From positions 1-10,400 of the forward strand of contig JAUVGS010000027.1 of NCBI GenBank assembly GCA_030593665.1: DNA of 10,400 bases. The letters run 5' to 3'. The translations under genes and the position numbers were made by a program. Positions 1 through 8,600 of this stretch are shown here, piece by piece. The number at the start of each line of letters is the position of its first letter. The first letter of the stretch is position 1. Origin of the DNA: Chitinivibrionales bacterium (GTDB taxonomy: Bacteria; Fibrobacterota; Chitinivibrionia; Chitinivibrionales; JANQEN01). Below the pieces are notes generated by a model that was not told the origin of the DNA, made no database searches, and saw nothing but the letters and a program-made list of their open reading frames with translations.

Positions 1-1232
1 GGGGGGTTACCGTTGTCAGTAGAGCGAACCCGTATTGTATACGTGTTTTGTGACTCATAATCAAACGATGCATCTGCCTGCAGATTGCTTCCGCTGATAT
101 TAAAGTCACTGCTTCCGTTTATCAGGGTATAGGTATGATTCTGTCCCAGGTCCTCATCGTCAGTTAAAAATGAGCCAACCACTGCATTGGCACCGGCATT
201 CTCATTGACATGGTTATCATCAAGAGTGATATTTGAAGGTGTTTCATTAACATTATTTACAGAAATAGTAAATGCTTTTTCGGTCGATAACCCTCCCTGA
301 TCTGTTGTTCTTACCCGAATGCTATAACTTGATTGTGATTCAAAATTAAATGATGCAGCAGTTCTGAACGATGTTCCGTTAATTGAAAATGAGCCATTCC
401 CGGAAGAACCGGTACCGGATACTAAACTATATGTATGGCTATCCTGTGGAAGGTCTGAATCGACTGTTGAAAAAGTGCCGACGGTAGTGCCTGATGATTT
501 ATTCTCATCAACATCATTGTTTGAAAGATTTATATCAGTCGGTGGGTGATACATATTAGTCCAGGAAATCCGATCAAAGGTATGGAATACATTATAGGAG
601 GTTGAATTTGCATACCCTATCTTACCACTTGGATGCGTGCCATTATCTGTTATCGTACCAATCTGGTTCCCATTTAGATATACTTTAAAGTTATTGCCAT
701 CCAATTCTACTTTCAAGGTAAAATTAATACCAATTGTTAAATTTTGCGCAACAACTGTCCCTGACGCGAATGTTCCGGCATTCGCGACAGCATTTTTCAT
801 ATAGTATACTTTCCCAGAACCTTGATCGATATTGGCCCTATATGCATAGAGATAATAATATGACGTTTGAGACGCCCACCTGAATACTATACCGCCATTA
901 TAGCTTTGCCATGCATCAGGGCAGATCATATCAACCTCTACAATACCATCATTATTATTGTTATGTTTAGCTATTAGAAAAGATGGATTAGTAGAACTAA
1001 TGTTACCGTCAGGCCCGACTGTAGTACCTGCTTCTGTCCATGTTTTATTACCATACCTATCCCAGTTTGCAGTATAGGATCCATCAGTATGGTGATCAGT
1101 AAAATCAGCCCCGACGCTGTTGAAAACTAAACAACCAATAAATAGAAAAATAACTATCTGGGTATTTACTTGAGTGGTGTTAACGCCATCAATCGTAGGG
1201 AATCCTTTTTTTAACCACAACATAATGTACAT
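1..1232 (-). CDS. Cadherin-repeat surface protein, N-terminal 410 codons (runs off left edge), N-terminus rewritten by a MITE
   Basis: Reading the minus strand from ATG at 1232 gives an open frame to the window edge with no stop, so the gene is partial at its 3' end. Residues 1-25 (starting MYIMLWLKKGFPTIDG) are encoded entirely by the inserted element at 1158-1266. Residues 26-42 (IVIFLFIGCLVFNSVGA) are the hydrophobic core and cleavage region of a signal peptide. Residues about 43-228 form a beta-rich domain resembling LamG/concanavalin-like or DUF1080-type folds (GGIVFRWAS, FTLKVELDGNNFKVYLNG, GKIGYAN). Two cadherin-like repeats follow from about residue 229 (PPTDINLS with DVDEN) and about 328 (TPSNITLD with HVNEN), each with YSIRVRTTD- or YTIRVRSTD-type strands. 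They match the repeats in the large gene at 2631-9470, so the two are paralogous in module type. The likely role is an exported adhesin or carbohydrate-binding surface protein. The original start was probably TTG at 1318. Whether the rewritten product is still exported is unknown. Confidence 0.85.
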   Translation of the reverse strand, partial: MYIMLWLKKGFPTIDGVNTTQVNTQIVIFLFIGCLVFNSVGADFTDHHTDGSYTANWDRYGNKTWTEAGTTVGPDGNISSTNPSFLIAKHNNNNDGIVEVDMICPDAWQSYNGGIVFRWASQTSYYYLYAYRANIDQGSGKVYYMKNAVANAGTFASGTVVAQNLTIGINFTLKVELDGNNFKVYLNGNQIGTITDNGTHPSGKIGYANSTSYNVFHTFDRISWTNMYHPPTDINLSNNDVDENKSSGTTVGTFSTVDSDLPQDSHTYSLVSGTGSSGNGSFSINGTSFRTAASFNFESQSSYSIRVRTTDQGGLSTEKAFTISVNNVNETPSNITLDDNHVNENAGANAVVGSFLTDDEDLGQNHTYTLINGSSDFNISGSNLQADASFDYESQNTYTIRVRSTDNGNP

Positions 1233-1266
1233 AGTTCTAAATTACACCAGTTAAGTGAATACCCAG
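1158..1266. mobile_element. MITE-like element 1 (109 bp) with perfect 10-bp target duplication
   Basis: The left end reads CTGGGTATTTACTTGAGTGG. The reverse complement of the right end reads CTGGGTATTCACTTAACTGG. The two match at about 20 of the first 23 positions. The flanks 1148-1157 and 1267-1276 are identical (AAATAACTAT), a perfect 10-bp direct repeat consistent with target-site duplication. No transposase is encoded, so the element must be non-autonomous. The interior is unrelated filler except that its minus strand supplies ATG 1232 and 25 codons to the surface gene. The parent transposase family cannot be assigned from the sequence. A 10-bp duplication is within the range known for IS4-type elements, but that is only a suggestion. 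Confidence 0.85.
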
Positions 1267-1318
1267 AAATAACTATTACTGAAAATTTCTTGCGATTCTT
1301 TCCAAATATGGAAAACAA
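1211..1318 (-). pseudogene. Original 5' end of the surface gene, now a 35-codon stub ending inside the MITE
   Basis: A TTG at 1318-1316 follows GGAG (1327-1324) with a 5-nt gap. It opens MFSIFGKNRKKFSVIVI, with basic residues before a hydrophobic run, as in the n-region and early h-region of a signal peptide. The frame then enters the inserted element and stops at TAA 1213-1211. Deleting the element plus one copy of its 10-bp duplication (119 bp) joins this frame exactly to the downstream gene and gives a normal 31-residue signal peptide ending NSVGA before DFTD. This is therefore the inferred ancestral start. The stub overlaps the new ATG at 1232 by 22 nt, so terminating ribosomes could reinitiate there. 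Confidence 0.7.
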
Positions 1319-1511
1319 ACTATCTCCTATGACTGTAATACGAACGAAGGACTAATAATAAAATGAGATAGACACTCTGAGAGGACAACAGTACAACCGT
1401 GCTATACGGACTCTCCTTATATACTGTAGTGCCATGGATCCACCTCAAAAGTTATTATATATATAATGATTCTATGAAAATTTAGAATAGAAATGTTTAT
1501 AAAACCTTCTC
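1319..1511 (-). other. Leader region of the partial surface gene
   Basis: This 193-bp non-coding stretch lies between the upstream 219-bp repeat and the inferred TTG start. It holds the Shine-Dalgarno sequence GGAG (1327-1324), a possible nested stem (GAGAG 1379-1383 with CTCTC 1411-1415 enclosing CCGT 1397-1400 with ACGG 1406-1409), and a perfect 14-bp AT palindrome at 1454-1467 (ATTATATATATAAT). I see no known riboswitch. It would be the 5' untranslated region if transcription starts near the TATAAT at 1575-1570. Confidence 0.4.
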
Positions 1512-1730
1512 TAAAATAATCTAAAAGTACTATGTGATGAAACAATTGAAAAAAATAACTGTAACCCGCATTATACAAGTGAACAACTGTGAATAGGTTT
1601 ATGATTTAGTTTATGGGCAGGTTTATGGGAGGAATTTGATTTTAGATTTTGGATATGGGATTTTAGATTTAAAAAACTTTTACCAATAAAGCAGAATTGC
1701 AATGTCTCTGTGCGATGATTTTATTATTTC
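1512..1730. repeat. 219-bp dispersed repeat, copy A, upstream of the partial surface gene
   Basis: This stretch aligns without gaps to 9654-9872 over 219 bp, with about 23 mismatches by hand count (about 90% identity). Blocks identical in both copies include AAACAATTGAAAAAAATAAC and a GGCAGGTTTATGGGAGGAAT region, followed by GATTTTAGATTT motifs. It begins 194 bp upstream of the inferred TTG start at 1318. The matching copy begins 184 bp upstream of the giant gene's ATG. The shared position and orientation relative to two surface genes suggest a common promoter/leader block, or duplication of an ancestral gene together with its upstream region. It contains no convincing ORF. Confidence 0.85.
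1570..1575 (-). promoter_or_regulatory. Candidate -10 element (TATAAT) for the partial surface gene
   Basis: On the minus strand the hexamer TATAAT occurs in the context ACTTGTATAATGCGG. It is kept in repeat copy B (ACTCATATAATCCAGC) although neighbouring bases differ. It lies 252 bp from the inferred TTG start, against 242 bp for the copy B hexamer and its ATG. I see no good -35 at standard spacing, so this rests on conservation and position only. Confidence 0.35.
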
Positions 1731-1783
1731 ATCTTTTTTTATTGATAACACCTGAAACCTGATTTTAATTTATTTTTAATCAT

Positions 1784-1816
1784 ATGGTAAATACAAAAAT
1801 ATGGCTATCTACTTAG
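1784..1816 (+). pseudogene. Detached 5' end of the HEPN gene (start codon stub)
   Basis: ATG at 1784 reads MVNTK and then runs into MITE-like element 2, stopping at TAG 1814-1816 after 10 codons. Joining this stub to the sequence after the element, keeping one copy of the duplication, gives ATG GTA AAT ACA AAA AAA CAA ATC, that is MVNTKKQIQYWQKSA followed directly by LEDLKAS. That is a normal HEPN-family N-terminus in the correct frame. No strong ribosome-binding site precedes ATG 1784. Confidence 0.7.
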
Positions 1817-1899
1817 ATGATGTAAACGCTATATTTTGTAGTTTATTATACTCATCATTAGCCATATATAGTACCTACATCAGTCAAGTGAATACCCAT
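1801..1899. mobile_element. MITE-like element 2 (99 bp) with 10-bp target duplication (9/10)
   Basis: The left end ATGGCTATCTACTTAGATGA and the reverse complement of the right end ATGGGTATTCACTTGACTGA match at about 18 of 24 positions. The right end is nearly identical to the ends of element 1 (AAGTGAATACCCA). The internal segment TGTAAACGCTAT resembles TGTTAACGCCAT just inside the left end of element 1, so the two are one family. The flanks are ATACAAAAAT (1791-1800) and ATACAAAAAA (1900-1909), a 10-bp duplication with one mismatch. The less well conserved left end and the mismatch suggest an older or decaying copy. No transposase is encoded. Confidence 0.75.
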
Positions 1900-1937
1900 A
1901 TACAAAAAAACAAATCCAATATTGGCAAAAAAGTGCT

Positions 1938-2273
1938 TTGGAGGATTTAAAAGCTTCTCAGGACCTGGTTCAGAAAAAACATATCCGCCAGAGTTTATTT
2001 TTTGCTCATCTTGCTCTTGAAAAAATTCTTAAGGCACATGTGTGTAAGCAAAGTAAAGACCTTGCCCCCCGGACACATAACCTTCTCCGTTTATTAGAAA
2101 TAATTAATTTACCTGTCGATGAAAATGATATATTCTTTCTTGCTGAAATGAACCAATATAATATAGAGGGTCGTTATCCTGAAATCTATGAAACTCTTCC
2201 TTCTCTTAAAAGTGCAAAAAAAACTGTTAATAAAACTTCAGGGGTTTTCAAATGGTTAAAAAATCAATTATAA
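1938..2273 (+). CDS. HEPN-domain protein of a HEPN/MNT pair, 5' end cut off by a MITE
   Basis: The remaining frame encodes 111 residues from a TTG. It carries the hallmark of Pfam HEPN (PF05168-type) proteins: LKASQDL, then FFAHLALEKILKAHV, then APRTHNLLRL and a late YNIEGRYPE motif. In HEPN/MNT modules the HEPN protein is the toxin, often an RNase, and the adjacent nucleotidyltransferase is the antitoxin. The frame is open back to 1872 but offers no ATG, GTG or TTG before 1938, and nothing like a Shine-Dalgarno site precedes that TTG. The TTG is codon 16 of the inferred 126-residue ancestral protein, which matches the usual family length. Translation today would give a product lacking most of helix 1, or none. 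The canonical HEPN RX4-6H motif is not clear at the usual place (RTH is too tight), so nuclease activity of the intact ancestor is uncertain. The gene overlaps the downstream MNT gene by 22 nt. Confidence 0.8.
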   Translation: MEDLKASQDLVQKKHIRQSLFFAHLALEKILKAHVCKQSKDLAPRTHNLLRLLEIINLPVDENDIFFLAEMNQYNIEGRYPEIYETLPSLKSAKKTVNKTSGVFKWLKNQL

Positions 2274-2596
2274 TAGCGGTAAACAAATACCTTGAAACAG
2301 TACGCAACAACGGAATTAAAGTTAGTTTCGGTGTAATTTTCGGATCCCAACTTAAAGGTAATACTGATAAATGGAGTGACATTGATCTTATAGTTGTTTC
2401 TCCTGGTTTTGATAAGAGGAAACAAAGGAAGGATATATCTCTGCTTTGGCGGTTAACAATTCAATCCGACAATAGAATTGAACCTATTGCTGTTGGAAAA
2501 AATGAGTGGGAAACTGATGACACCCGGCCTGTAATAGAAATTGCCCGTCGTGAAGGTGTGGTGGTAACTCCAGAACCAGCCGCGCATTCTAAATAA
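2252..2596 (+). CDS. MNT-type minimal nucleotidyltransferase (antitoxin of HEPN/MNT pair)
   Basis: A 114-residue protein with the nucleotidyltransferase signature FGSQLKGNTDKWSDIDLIVV. Gly31-Ser32 begin the motif, and Asp43 and Asp45 are the first two metal-binding carboxylates. Glu77 in RIEPIAV is a candidate third acidic residue. The size fits minimal nucleotidyltransferases. In characterised HEPN/MNT pairs such as HepT-MntA, the MNT partner blocks the HEPN toxin by adding AMP to it; transfer of that role to this protein is inference. The start overlaps the HEPN gene's end by 22 nt, and AGGGG at 2240-2244 could serve as the ribosome-binding site. The gene looks intact although its partner has lost its start codon. 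If the HEPN gene is no longer translated, coupled expression of this gene may also fall. Confidence 0.88.
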   Translation: MVKKSIIIAVNKYLETVRNNGIKVSFGVIFGSQLKGNTDKWSDIDLIVVSPGFDKRKQRKDISLLWRLTIQSDNRIEPIAVGKNEWETDDTRPVIEIARREGVVVTPEPAAHSK

Positions 2597-2620
2597 TCAT
2601 CTTATTACATTGGTATTAAT

Positions 2621-2639
2621 CTGAAATTAATTATTTCAG
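2621..2639. terminator. Small palindrome between convergent genes, possible weak terminator
   Basis: CTGAAAT (2621-2627) and ATTTCAG (2633-2639) form a 7-bp perfect stem with a 5-nt loop, in the 34-bp gap between the MNT stop and the end of the giant surface gene, overlapping the latter's stop codon. The stem is AT-rich and has no clear U-tract on either strand, so terminator function is doubtful. Confidence 0.25.
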
Positions 2640-5600
2640 ACAAGTCAACCGCTTCTTCCCGCCGTAAACAACCTTACCGGCCTTATTCTTCGCTGTCATG
2701 CGCATGATATACACGCCTGCCGGTAAAACACCGTGCTTAAGATCCCTTCGGCTGTCAAAATAGAAAACATGGTCACCCGGCGTGAGGCGTTTACGCTCTA
2801 TACCTTTCCACAACTGCTGGCCGCGAAGATTATACAGGGTAAGGTGTACCTCTTTTATGCCCATTGGCAGACGATAGTGTATCTTGATCCGGCCGTTAAA
2901 CGGATTCGGGTACGCCTTTACAAACTTCAACGGCAGATAGTTCTTGATCAATGACTTCATGTAATTATCCGTACCAATGACGACTATCCGGGTAGTACTG
3001 CTCTTCGCATTAACCTTGATCTTCGCAGTACCTGCATTGGTATACTTAGTATAGGTCTGTGTTGCCTGGTCGAGTATCTTTGCGGTAAAGCCTTCGGGTA
3101 CTGCGTTCAGATTATCAAGAAAGTATTCTATCTCAGTTGTCTTATCGCCGTTATTGGTAAAACCTATCTCAAACGAGATACCGCCCTTTTCAAGACTCGT
3201 CTGCAGAGACCAGCCGCTGAGCTTATTCCTGCTCGTATCACGTATACCGACCTGCACGGAACTCATGGTCGGCGGCATAAAACCGAACTGCCGGTCACTT
3301 GATTTACTCTTGCGATAACCGCACCTGATGCGCCGAAAAAAAGCATTCTTGCCTGCTCCGTGATTCTTCCACATGAAATGGACCTGCCAGGAGTGCGCTG
3401 AGTGAGTTGCCTCGCGTCTCTTTGCACTTGCATAGCGGGACAGCGGTAAGGAGATCGGCGGGATCTTCAGCATGACTGCGGCGGAACAGTGGTTGTAGAA
3501 GGTATACCCGTCATTCTTCCGGCCGGTATGCATTGTATCAATCACATCCACGATGTTGTCCAGACTGGCAACATAGGTCTCGATTGCCTCATAAATCCTC
3601 CCTGATTTCCGCCAGTGGTATATTTCCAGAGAATCCAATACCCCGGGATTGGCCTCGAGAATATCACGCAACATAATCGGAAATTTATACGGCAGGCACA
3701 GGTCGGTCCAGTTATTCGGCTTCAGCTCTATCTCATACGGCTGTTTCATTGACGTGGTTACACCGCCATTCAGCCAGAGTGTTTTGTCTGCTGCTGTCTT
3801 GCACCAGATCAACCGTCCCGGGACAAGCTCAAAGTTACTTTTTACCGAATCGGCATATTCCATCCACGAATTCTTTGTATCATAGCTGTACCAGCGGTAC
3901 ACACGGTAGTTGTATATATCATACGTCCACTGCTGCATAGTGCCACTTGACAGGGTAAATATCTGATCCAGGGCAGGTTCGTTCAGATACGCTGTTGCGC
4001 GTACCGGTTCCCACTTATTCGCGAGTATACCGATTGAATCAACCACCGTACTTCGTACACTCCGTGATACATTCGTCGTATCAAGGTGTACCCCGTCACT
4101 CACAGAAATAATCGCACGAACGCCGTATAATTCACTGACTGCATTTGTCGTATCCATGATAAACGCCTTAACCGTTGTATCTTCCGGGCTGTCCAGTGTA
4201 TCCCTTACGCCATAGTCATACCCTGCGTCTCCGGAGCCATACCTGAACTGCCAGCAGACATTGGCGATATTATCCGCAATCGAAAACCAGGTAGGCATAT
4301 TGGTTCCCGGCACTATGGTGTCAGTGTTAGCTTCAAGGCCATACACTACCGGGTTGAGCGTATCAGCAAGGATCATGAAGGGATACGCCAGATCGACACT
4401 CGTCACGGTATCCCATACCATACCACTGCTCACCTGAAAGCCATGCATCACATATATCAGGCCATTCTTGTACTGGTACAGCCCGAGGTCACTCTCTTTA
4501 ACACGGCCAGGAAGGTAGTCATATTTAAGGCCGAGAATAAAGGGCGGAATATTGGGAGCTGTCACGTTGAATGAAAAGTATACCCCGCCGACATTGACAA
4601 AACCGGCCGGTAATGTTCCCGGATTAAATGCGGTAAGGGTATCCTTCAGGTAAAACGGATCTATTTTTTTGAAAAATATTCTCTCATTTGCCATCCAGAT
4701 CGTATCGCTCTTAGTGGAGGACATATCAATAGCTTCCCAGGTAAAGGGCGGTGCCTTCTGCACGACAAAACTCGAATCCGTGGGAGGAGATTTCCTGCCG
4801 GGGCCTAAAACCGTACTGTATCCGCGAAGCCAGAGGCCTATCGCATAGGTTGTATCGAAAATGATACCGGGAAACAGTCTGATTTTAGTTTCATTTACTT
4901 TCTGTGTAACATCCATCCACTCTACCACATTCTCATCGGCGTCAAACACCGCTGCGGAATCGAGAGACTTAACCCATCCGAACTGATAGGCCCGATCACC
5001 GGAGGCGTTAAGGACGCCTACGTGCCATCGGACAATAACGGCATTGCTCGAATCCTCAAACCAGCTTGAATCAACTGAGATTATATTTGGCACAATGGTG
5101 GTATCACCCAGCGCAGTCCTGGCCCAGGCGCGTGAGTTTCCCGTTACCTGCGACCACATGTCATCACGGAATATCTGCAACCCCAGGCAGTACCATTTGT
5201 TATTATCCAGCCCTTTCACGGTAGTAATGGTCAGGGCAGTATCGATGAACTTTGACTGCGATGCCGGAATCTGAAAGGTATGCATAAGCGGTATCGTATC
5301 ACGGTCCCACCATATCCGTATACTGTCTGCCGCACTCGCCGGTTTCGTCCAGGTGATATGAAGCTCACCGCCGATTTGAGTACTGTCTGCTGAGAGTCTG
5401 CCCGTATATACAGGGCGCGGCCAGCCGATTGTAAAGAGGGTATCAGCCTGTGCCCCGACAGCGCCGTTCGTTCCAATCACACGCCAGCGGCAATATACCG
5501 GCTGCTCCTCTATAGGCAGGTCGCCGATATTATCCAGCGTCAAGGTCGCGCTGTCTCCTGCGGCGAGCAACGCCGGTACGCCAATAATCGTATCATACAG

Positions 5601-8600
5601 AAGCGGAATAAAACCGGGATATTTGCTGCAGTGCAGTATCACCAGGCTGTCCCCGGCAGCGTCAAGTTTTGCTATACTGTCAATATGCAGAAAAACGGTA
5701 TCACTCTTCATCAGGTACTCACCATGGATAACCAGGGGATTGGGCCGTGCGACCGTATCGATCATGAAGACCTTACCTGCCGGGGCAAAGGGTTCGGGCA
5801 GGGTGTCGGAGCTTCCCGGCACATGCCAGAGCACCGAATAATTCAACCAGTAGCATGAATCATGCGGCTGGGTCAGGGAACCGACAGAGAATATTTTTTC
5901 AAGACTGTCAGGCGCGGCATCCTTGATCTCCTGCGTTGAGATCATTGCCAGTGACGCCTCCGCCACACCTGCTGCATACCCGTCTGTCTTATACAGCACC
6001 CATACCGAATCAGCCCATGGTGACAATGACTCTGTTGAGGGAAAATTTGACAGGTCAAGCTCACTCCATACCTTTACACTGACCTGGGTACTATTCTGAG
6101 CGCCCACCATCTCCGCCTTCACCTTAAAAGGATTGTAATACCTGCTTAAGGTTAATTGACATTGGGTACTGGTAACAATACCGATAGTTTTTCCATGAAA
6201 GGTATTCCATACTTCACAATGATACACTCTCCCATGGTGCAGTGCCGAATCAACCGGATTAAATTCGAGTTTACTGCCGGTCTCTCCCTGCATGTTGGCG
6301 CCGTTTTCATACCACTGATAAAACATACTCCCATCGCCAACGGCGCCGATGCTCAACACCGCCACATTCCCGTCAACCGCGGGGAACTGGATTGGCAGGT
6401 CAAGGGTAATCGTTGCGGGCCGGACAACATGCACCAGTATGGTATCACTCATATCCGAACCGGCCGCATTCCAGGCGGTGAAAAAGTAGTACCCGCTGTC
6501 AGGTTTGGCCGTGGCACCAATTGTAAAGACCGCGCCGGTACCCGCTGAATCGGCCGACGCCGAATCGGGGTGCCAATGGTACCATGTATAGTAAGGCCCC
6601 GGCTCGCCGATTGCGGTTCCCGTTAATGTCAACATACTACCCGCGGGAATAACCGTATCTGCCGGAAAAATCGGGGTAATAACCGGCGTGACATTATGAT
6701 CGATAACCGTGATCGTGATATCCTTCTCGAAAATACCGGAACCTGCATCCGTTGCCCTCACCGTTATTGCCGGCGCCGGCGTTGTCTCAAAGTCAAGTGC
6801 TGCTGCGGTAAATAACGAGTCATTGCTGATGAAAAAACTGTCATTATGCATGCCGCCTCCGGCAAGTAACCAGGTATGGGTATCGCCCGCATCCTGGTCA
6901 ACCGCACTGAAAGTGCCCACAAACCTGCCGGCCGCAAGATTCTCACTCACCGTATCCGGAAACAGGGTAATATCGGTCGGCGGATCGTTCGCGTTGTTTA
7001 CCGTTATGGCAAACACCTTCTCGACAGAGAGCGGACTCGCCCCGTTATCCGTCGAACGTACCCGGATGCTGAAACTGTTCTGGGTCTCATAATCCGGCTT
7101 GACTGCTATCTGCAAGGTAGTACCGGTGATGGTAAATTTCACGTTGTCGGTATCACCGGTTCCGGTAACAAAGGAATAGGTGTGGCTCTGGTTCATATCA
7201 GGATCGGCCGTGCTGAACGTACCGACCACGGTACCCGAGTCCTGATTCTCCTCTATAGCTACACTTGACAGGGTGATATCGGTCGGAGCGTCGTTCAGGT
7301 CAACGATGTTTATGATCAACTGTTTTTGAAAGGTCGCGGATCCGTCACTTGTTTGCAGTACAATGGTATCTTTGGGATTCGTCTCAAAATTAAAGGTAAC
7401 CGCAGTCTTGAGAGTATCGCCGGCAATAGTGAAATGAGTAACATCACCCGAAATTTTTGAATAGGTGTGCAGATCGCCAACGTCTTCATCAGCAGAGCCG
7501 AGTATTCCGACAACACTCCCCACCGGGACCGACTCAAGGACATTGGTTGAGGAAAGAGTGATATCGGTCGGTGGATCGTTAAGGTCATTTACTGTAATGG
7601 TAAAGACACTGTCAAATGACAACGGCGCCGGAAGACCGTTGTCCGTTGTTCTTACTTTGATGCGGTAACTGTTTTGTATTTCATAGTTAACGGCAGCGCC
7701 GGTTTGCAAACTATCATCCGAAACAGTAAAATTCGCGTTGTCGGGATACGTGGCGCCGTCAATCAGTGTATAGGTATACGTTTGTCCGGCATTTGGATCC
7801 GTTGTGGTAAAAGAACCGACCGTCGTTCCAACAGCAACATTTTCATTTACTGAAGAGGAAGAAAGCTGTAGCGCGGTGGGAGAGATATTCTGTTCAACAA
7901 CATGAATGGTAAATGCCTGATTCGGACTCTGATCATCGCCGCCATTGGCGACGCCGCCGTTATCCTTAAGGTAGATGGTACAGGCGGCGGCGCCAAACGT
8001 TCCCGCGCCGGCAGTGGTAAATGTCAACGTACCGGTTGCGTTTACCGCCGGTTGGACGGTAAAGAGCGAATTGCTGTCGTTTGTAACCGTAAAGGTTACC
8101 GTTTGGCCGGATTCATCGGAAGGCCCTTTGTTTATGTTCGTTACCCAGCCGGTTTGTGAATACGCGCCGCTATTCTCCAGCACATTCACATTCGAACCCT
8201 TCGTAAAAGAGGGCTCATCATTCACGGCATTTACGGTTATAGTAAAAGTCTGATTCGAACTCTGGTCATCTCCACCGTTTGCGGTGCCGCCATTATCCTT
8301 GAGATAGATAGTGCCGGTTGCGCTGCCAACAGCATTTGATGCTGACGTATATGTCAGGGTTCCGGAAGAATTTACCGCCGGTTGCACCAGGAAAAGTGAA
8401 TTATTATTATTTGTTACGGTAAAGGATACCGTTTGAGACGATTCATTGCCGGCGCCGGGGCTTAGGGAAGTGGCCCATCCTGTTAAAGATAGGGCACCTG
8501 CATCTTCATAACCGACTGCATTAGAACCTTTGGTAAAAGACGGTTCATCATTTACCGGAGTCACATTAATAGTCATCGTATAGGTACTGGCACTATACTC

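Noticed and set aside
1379..1415. Riboswitch or T-box in the surface gene leader
   Set aside because: Only a weak nested stem is visible, with no conserved motif of a known class.
1637..1672. GATTTTAGATTT motifs as a CRISPR-like or short tandem array
   Set aside because: There are only two or three imperfect 10-12 bp units with no regular spacers, and they are part of the longer 219-bp repeat.
1801..1875. Reading the segment as a simple regulatory hairpin (ATATGGCTA with TAGCCATAT)
   Set aside because: The pairing exists, but the element ends, the relation to 1158-1266 and the flanking direct repeats explain the region better as a MITE.
1158..1899. A single 742-bp transposon bounded by the outermost inverted ends
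   Set aside because: The internal end at 1246-1266 and two separate 10-bp flanking duplications show two independent short elements, with no transposase between them.
2040..2110. RX4HXY active-site motif of HepT-type HEPN toxins
   Set aside because: The local sequence is APRTHNLLRL with only one residue between Arg and His, so the motif cannot be claimed.
2733..8253. Many open frames of 60-130 codons on the plus strand and in other minus frames within the giant surface gene
   Set aside because: They lie wholly inside a continuous 2,279-codon gene with recognisable domains, lack plausible starts, and read as low-quality shadow translations.
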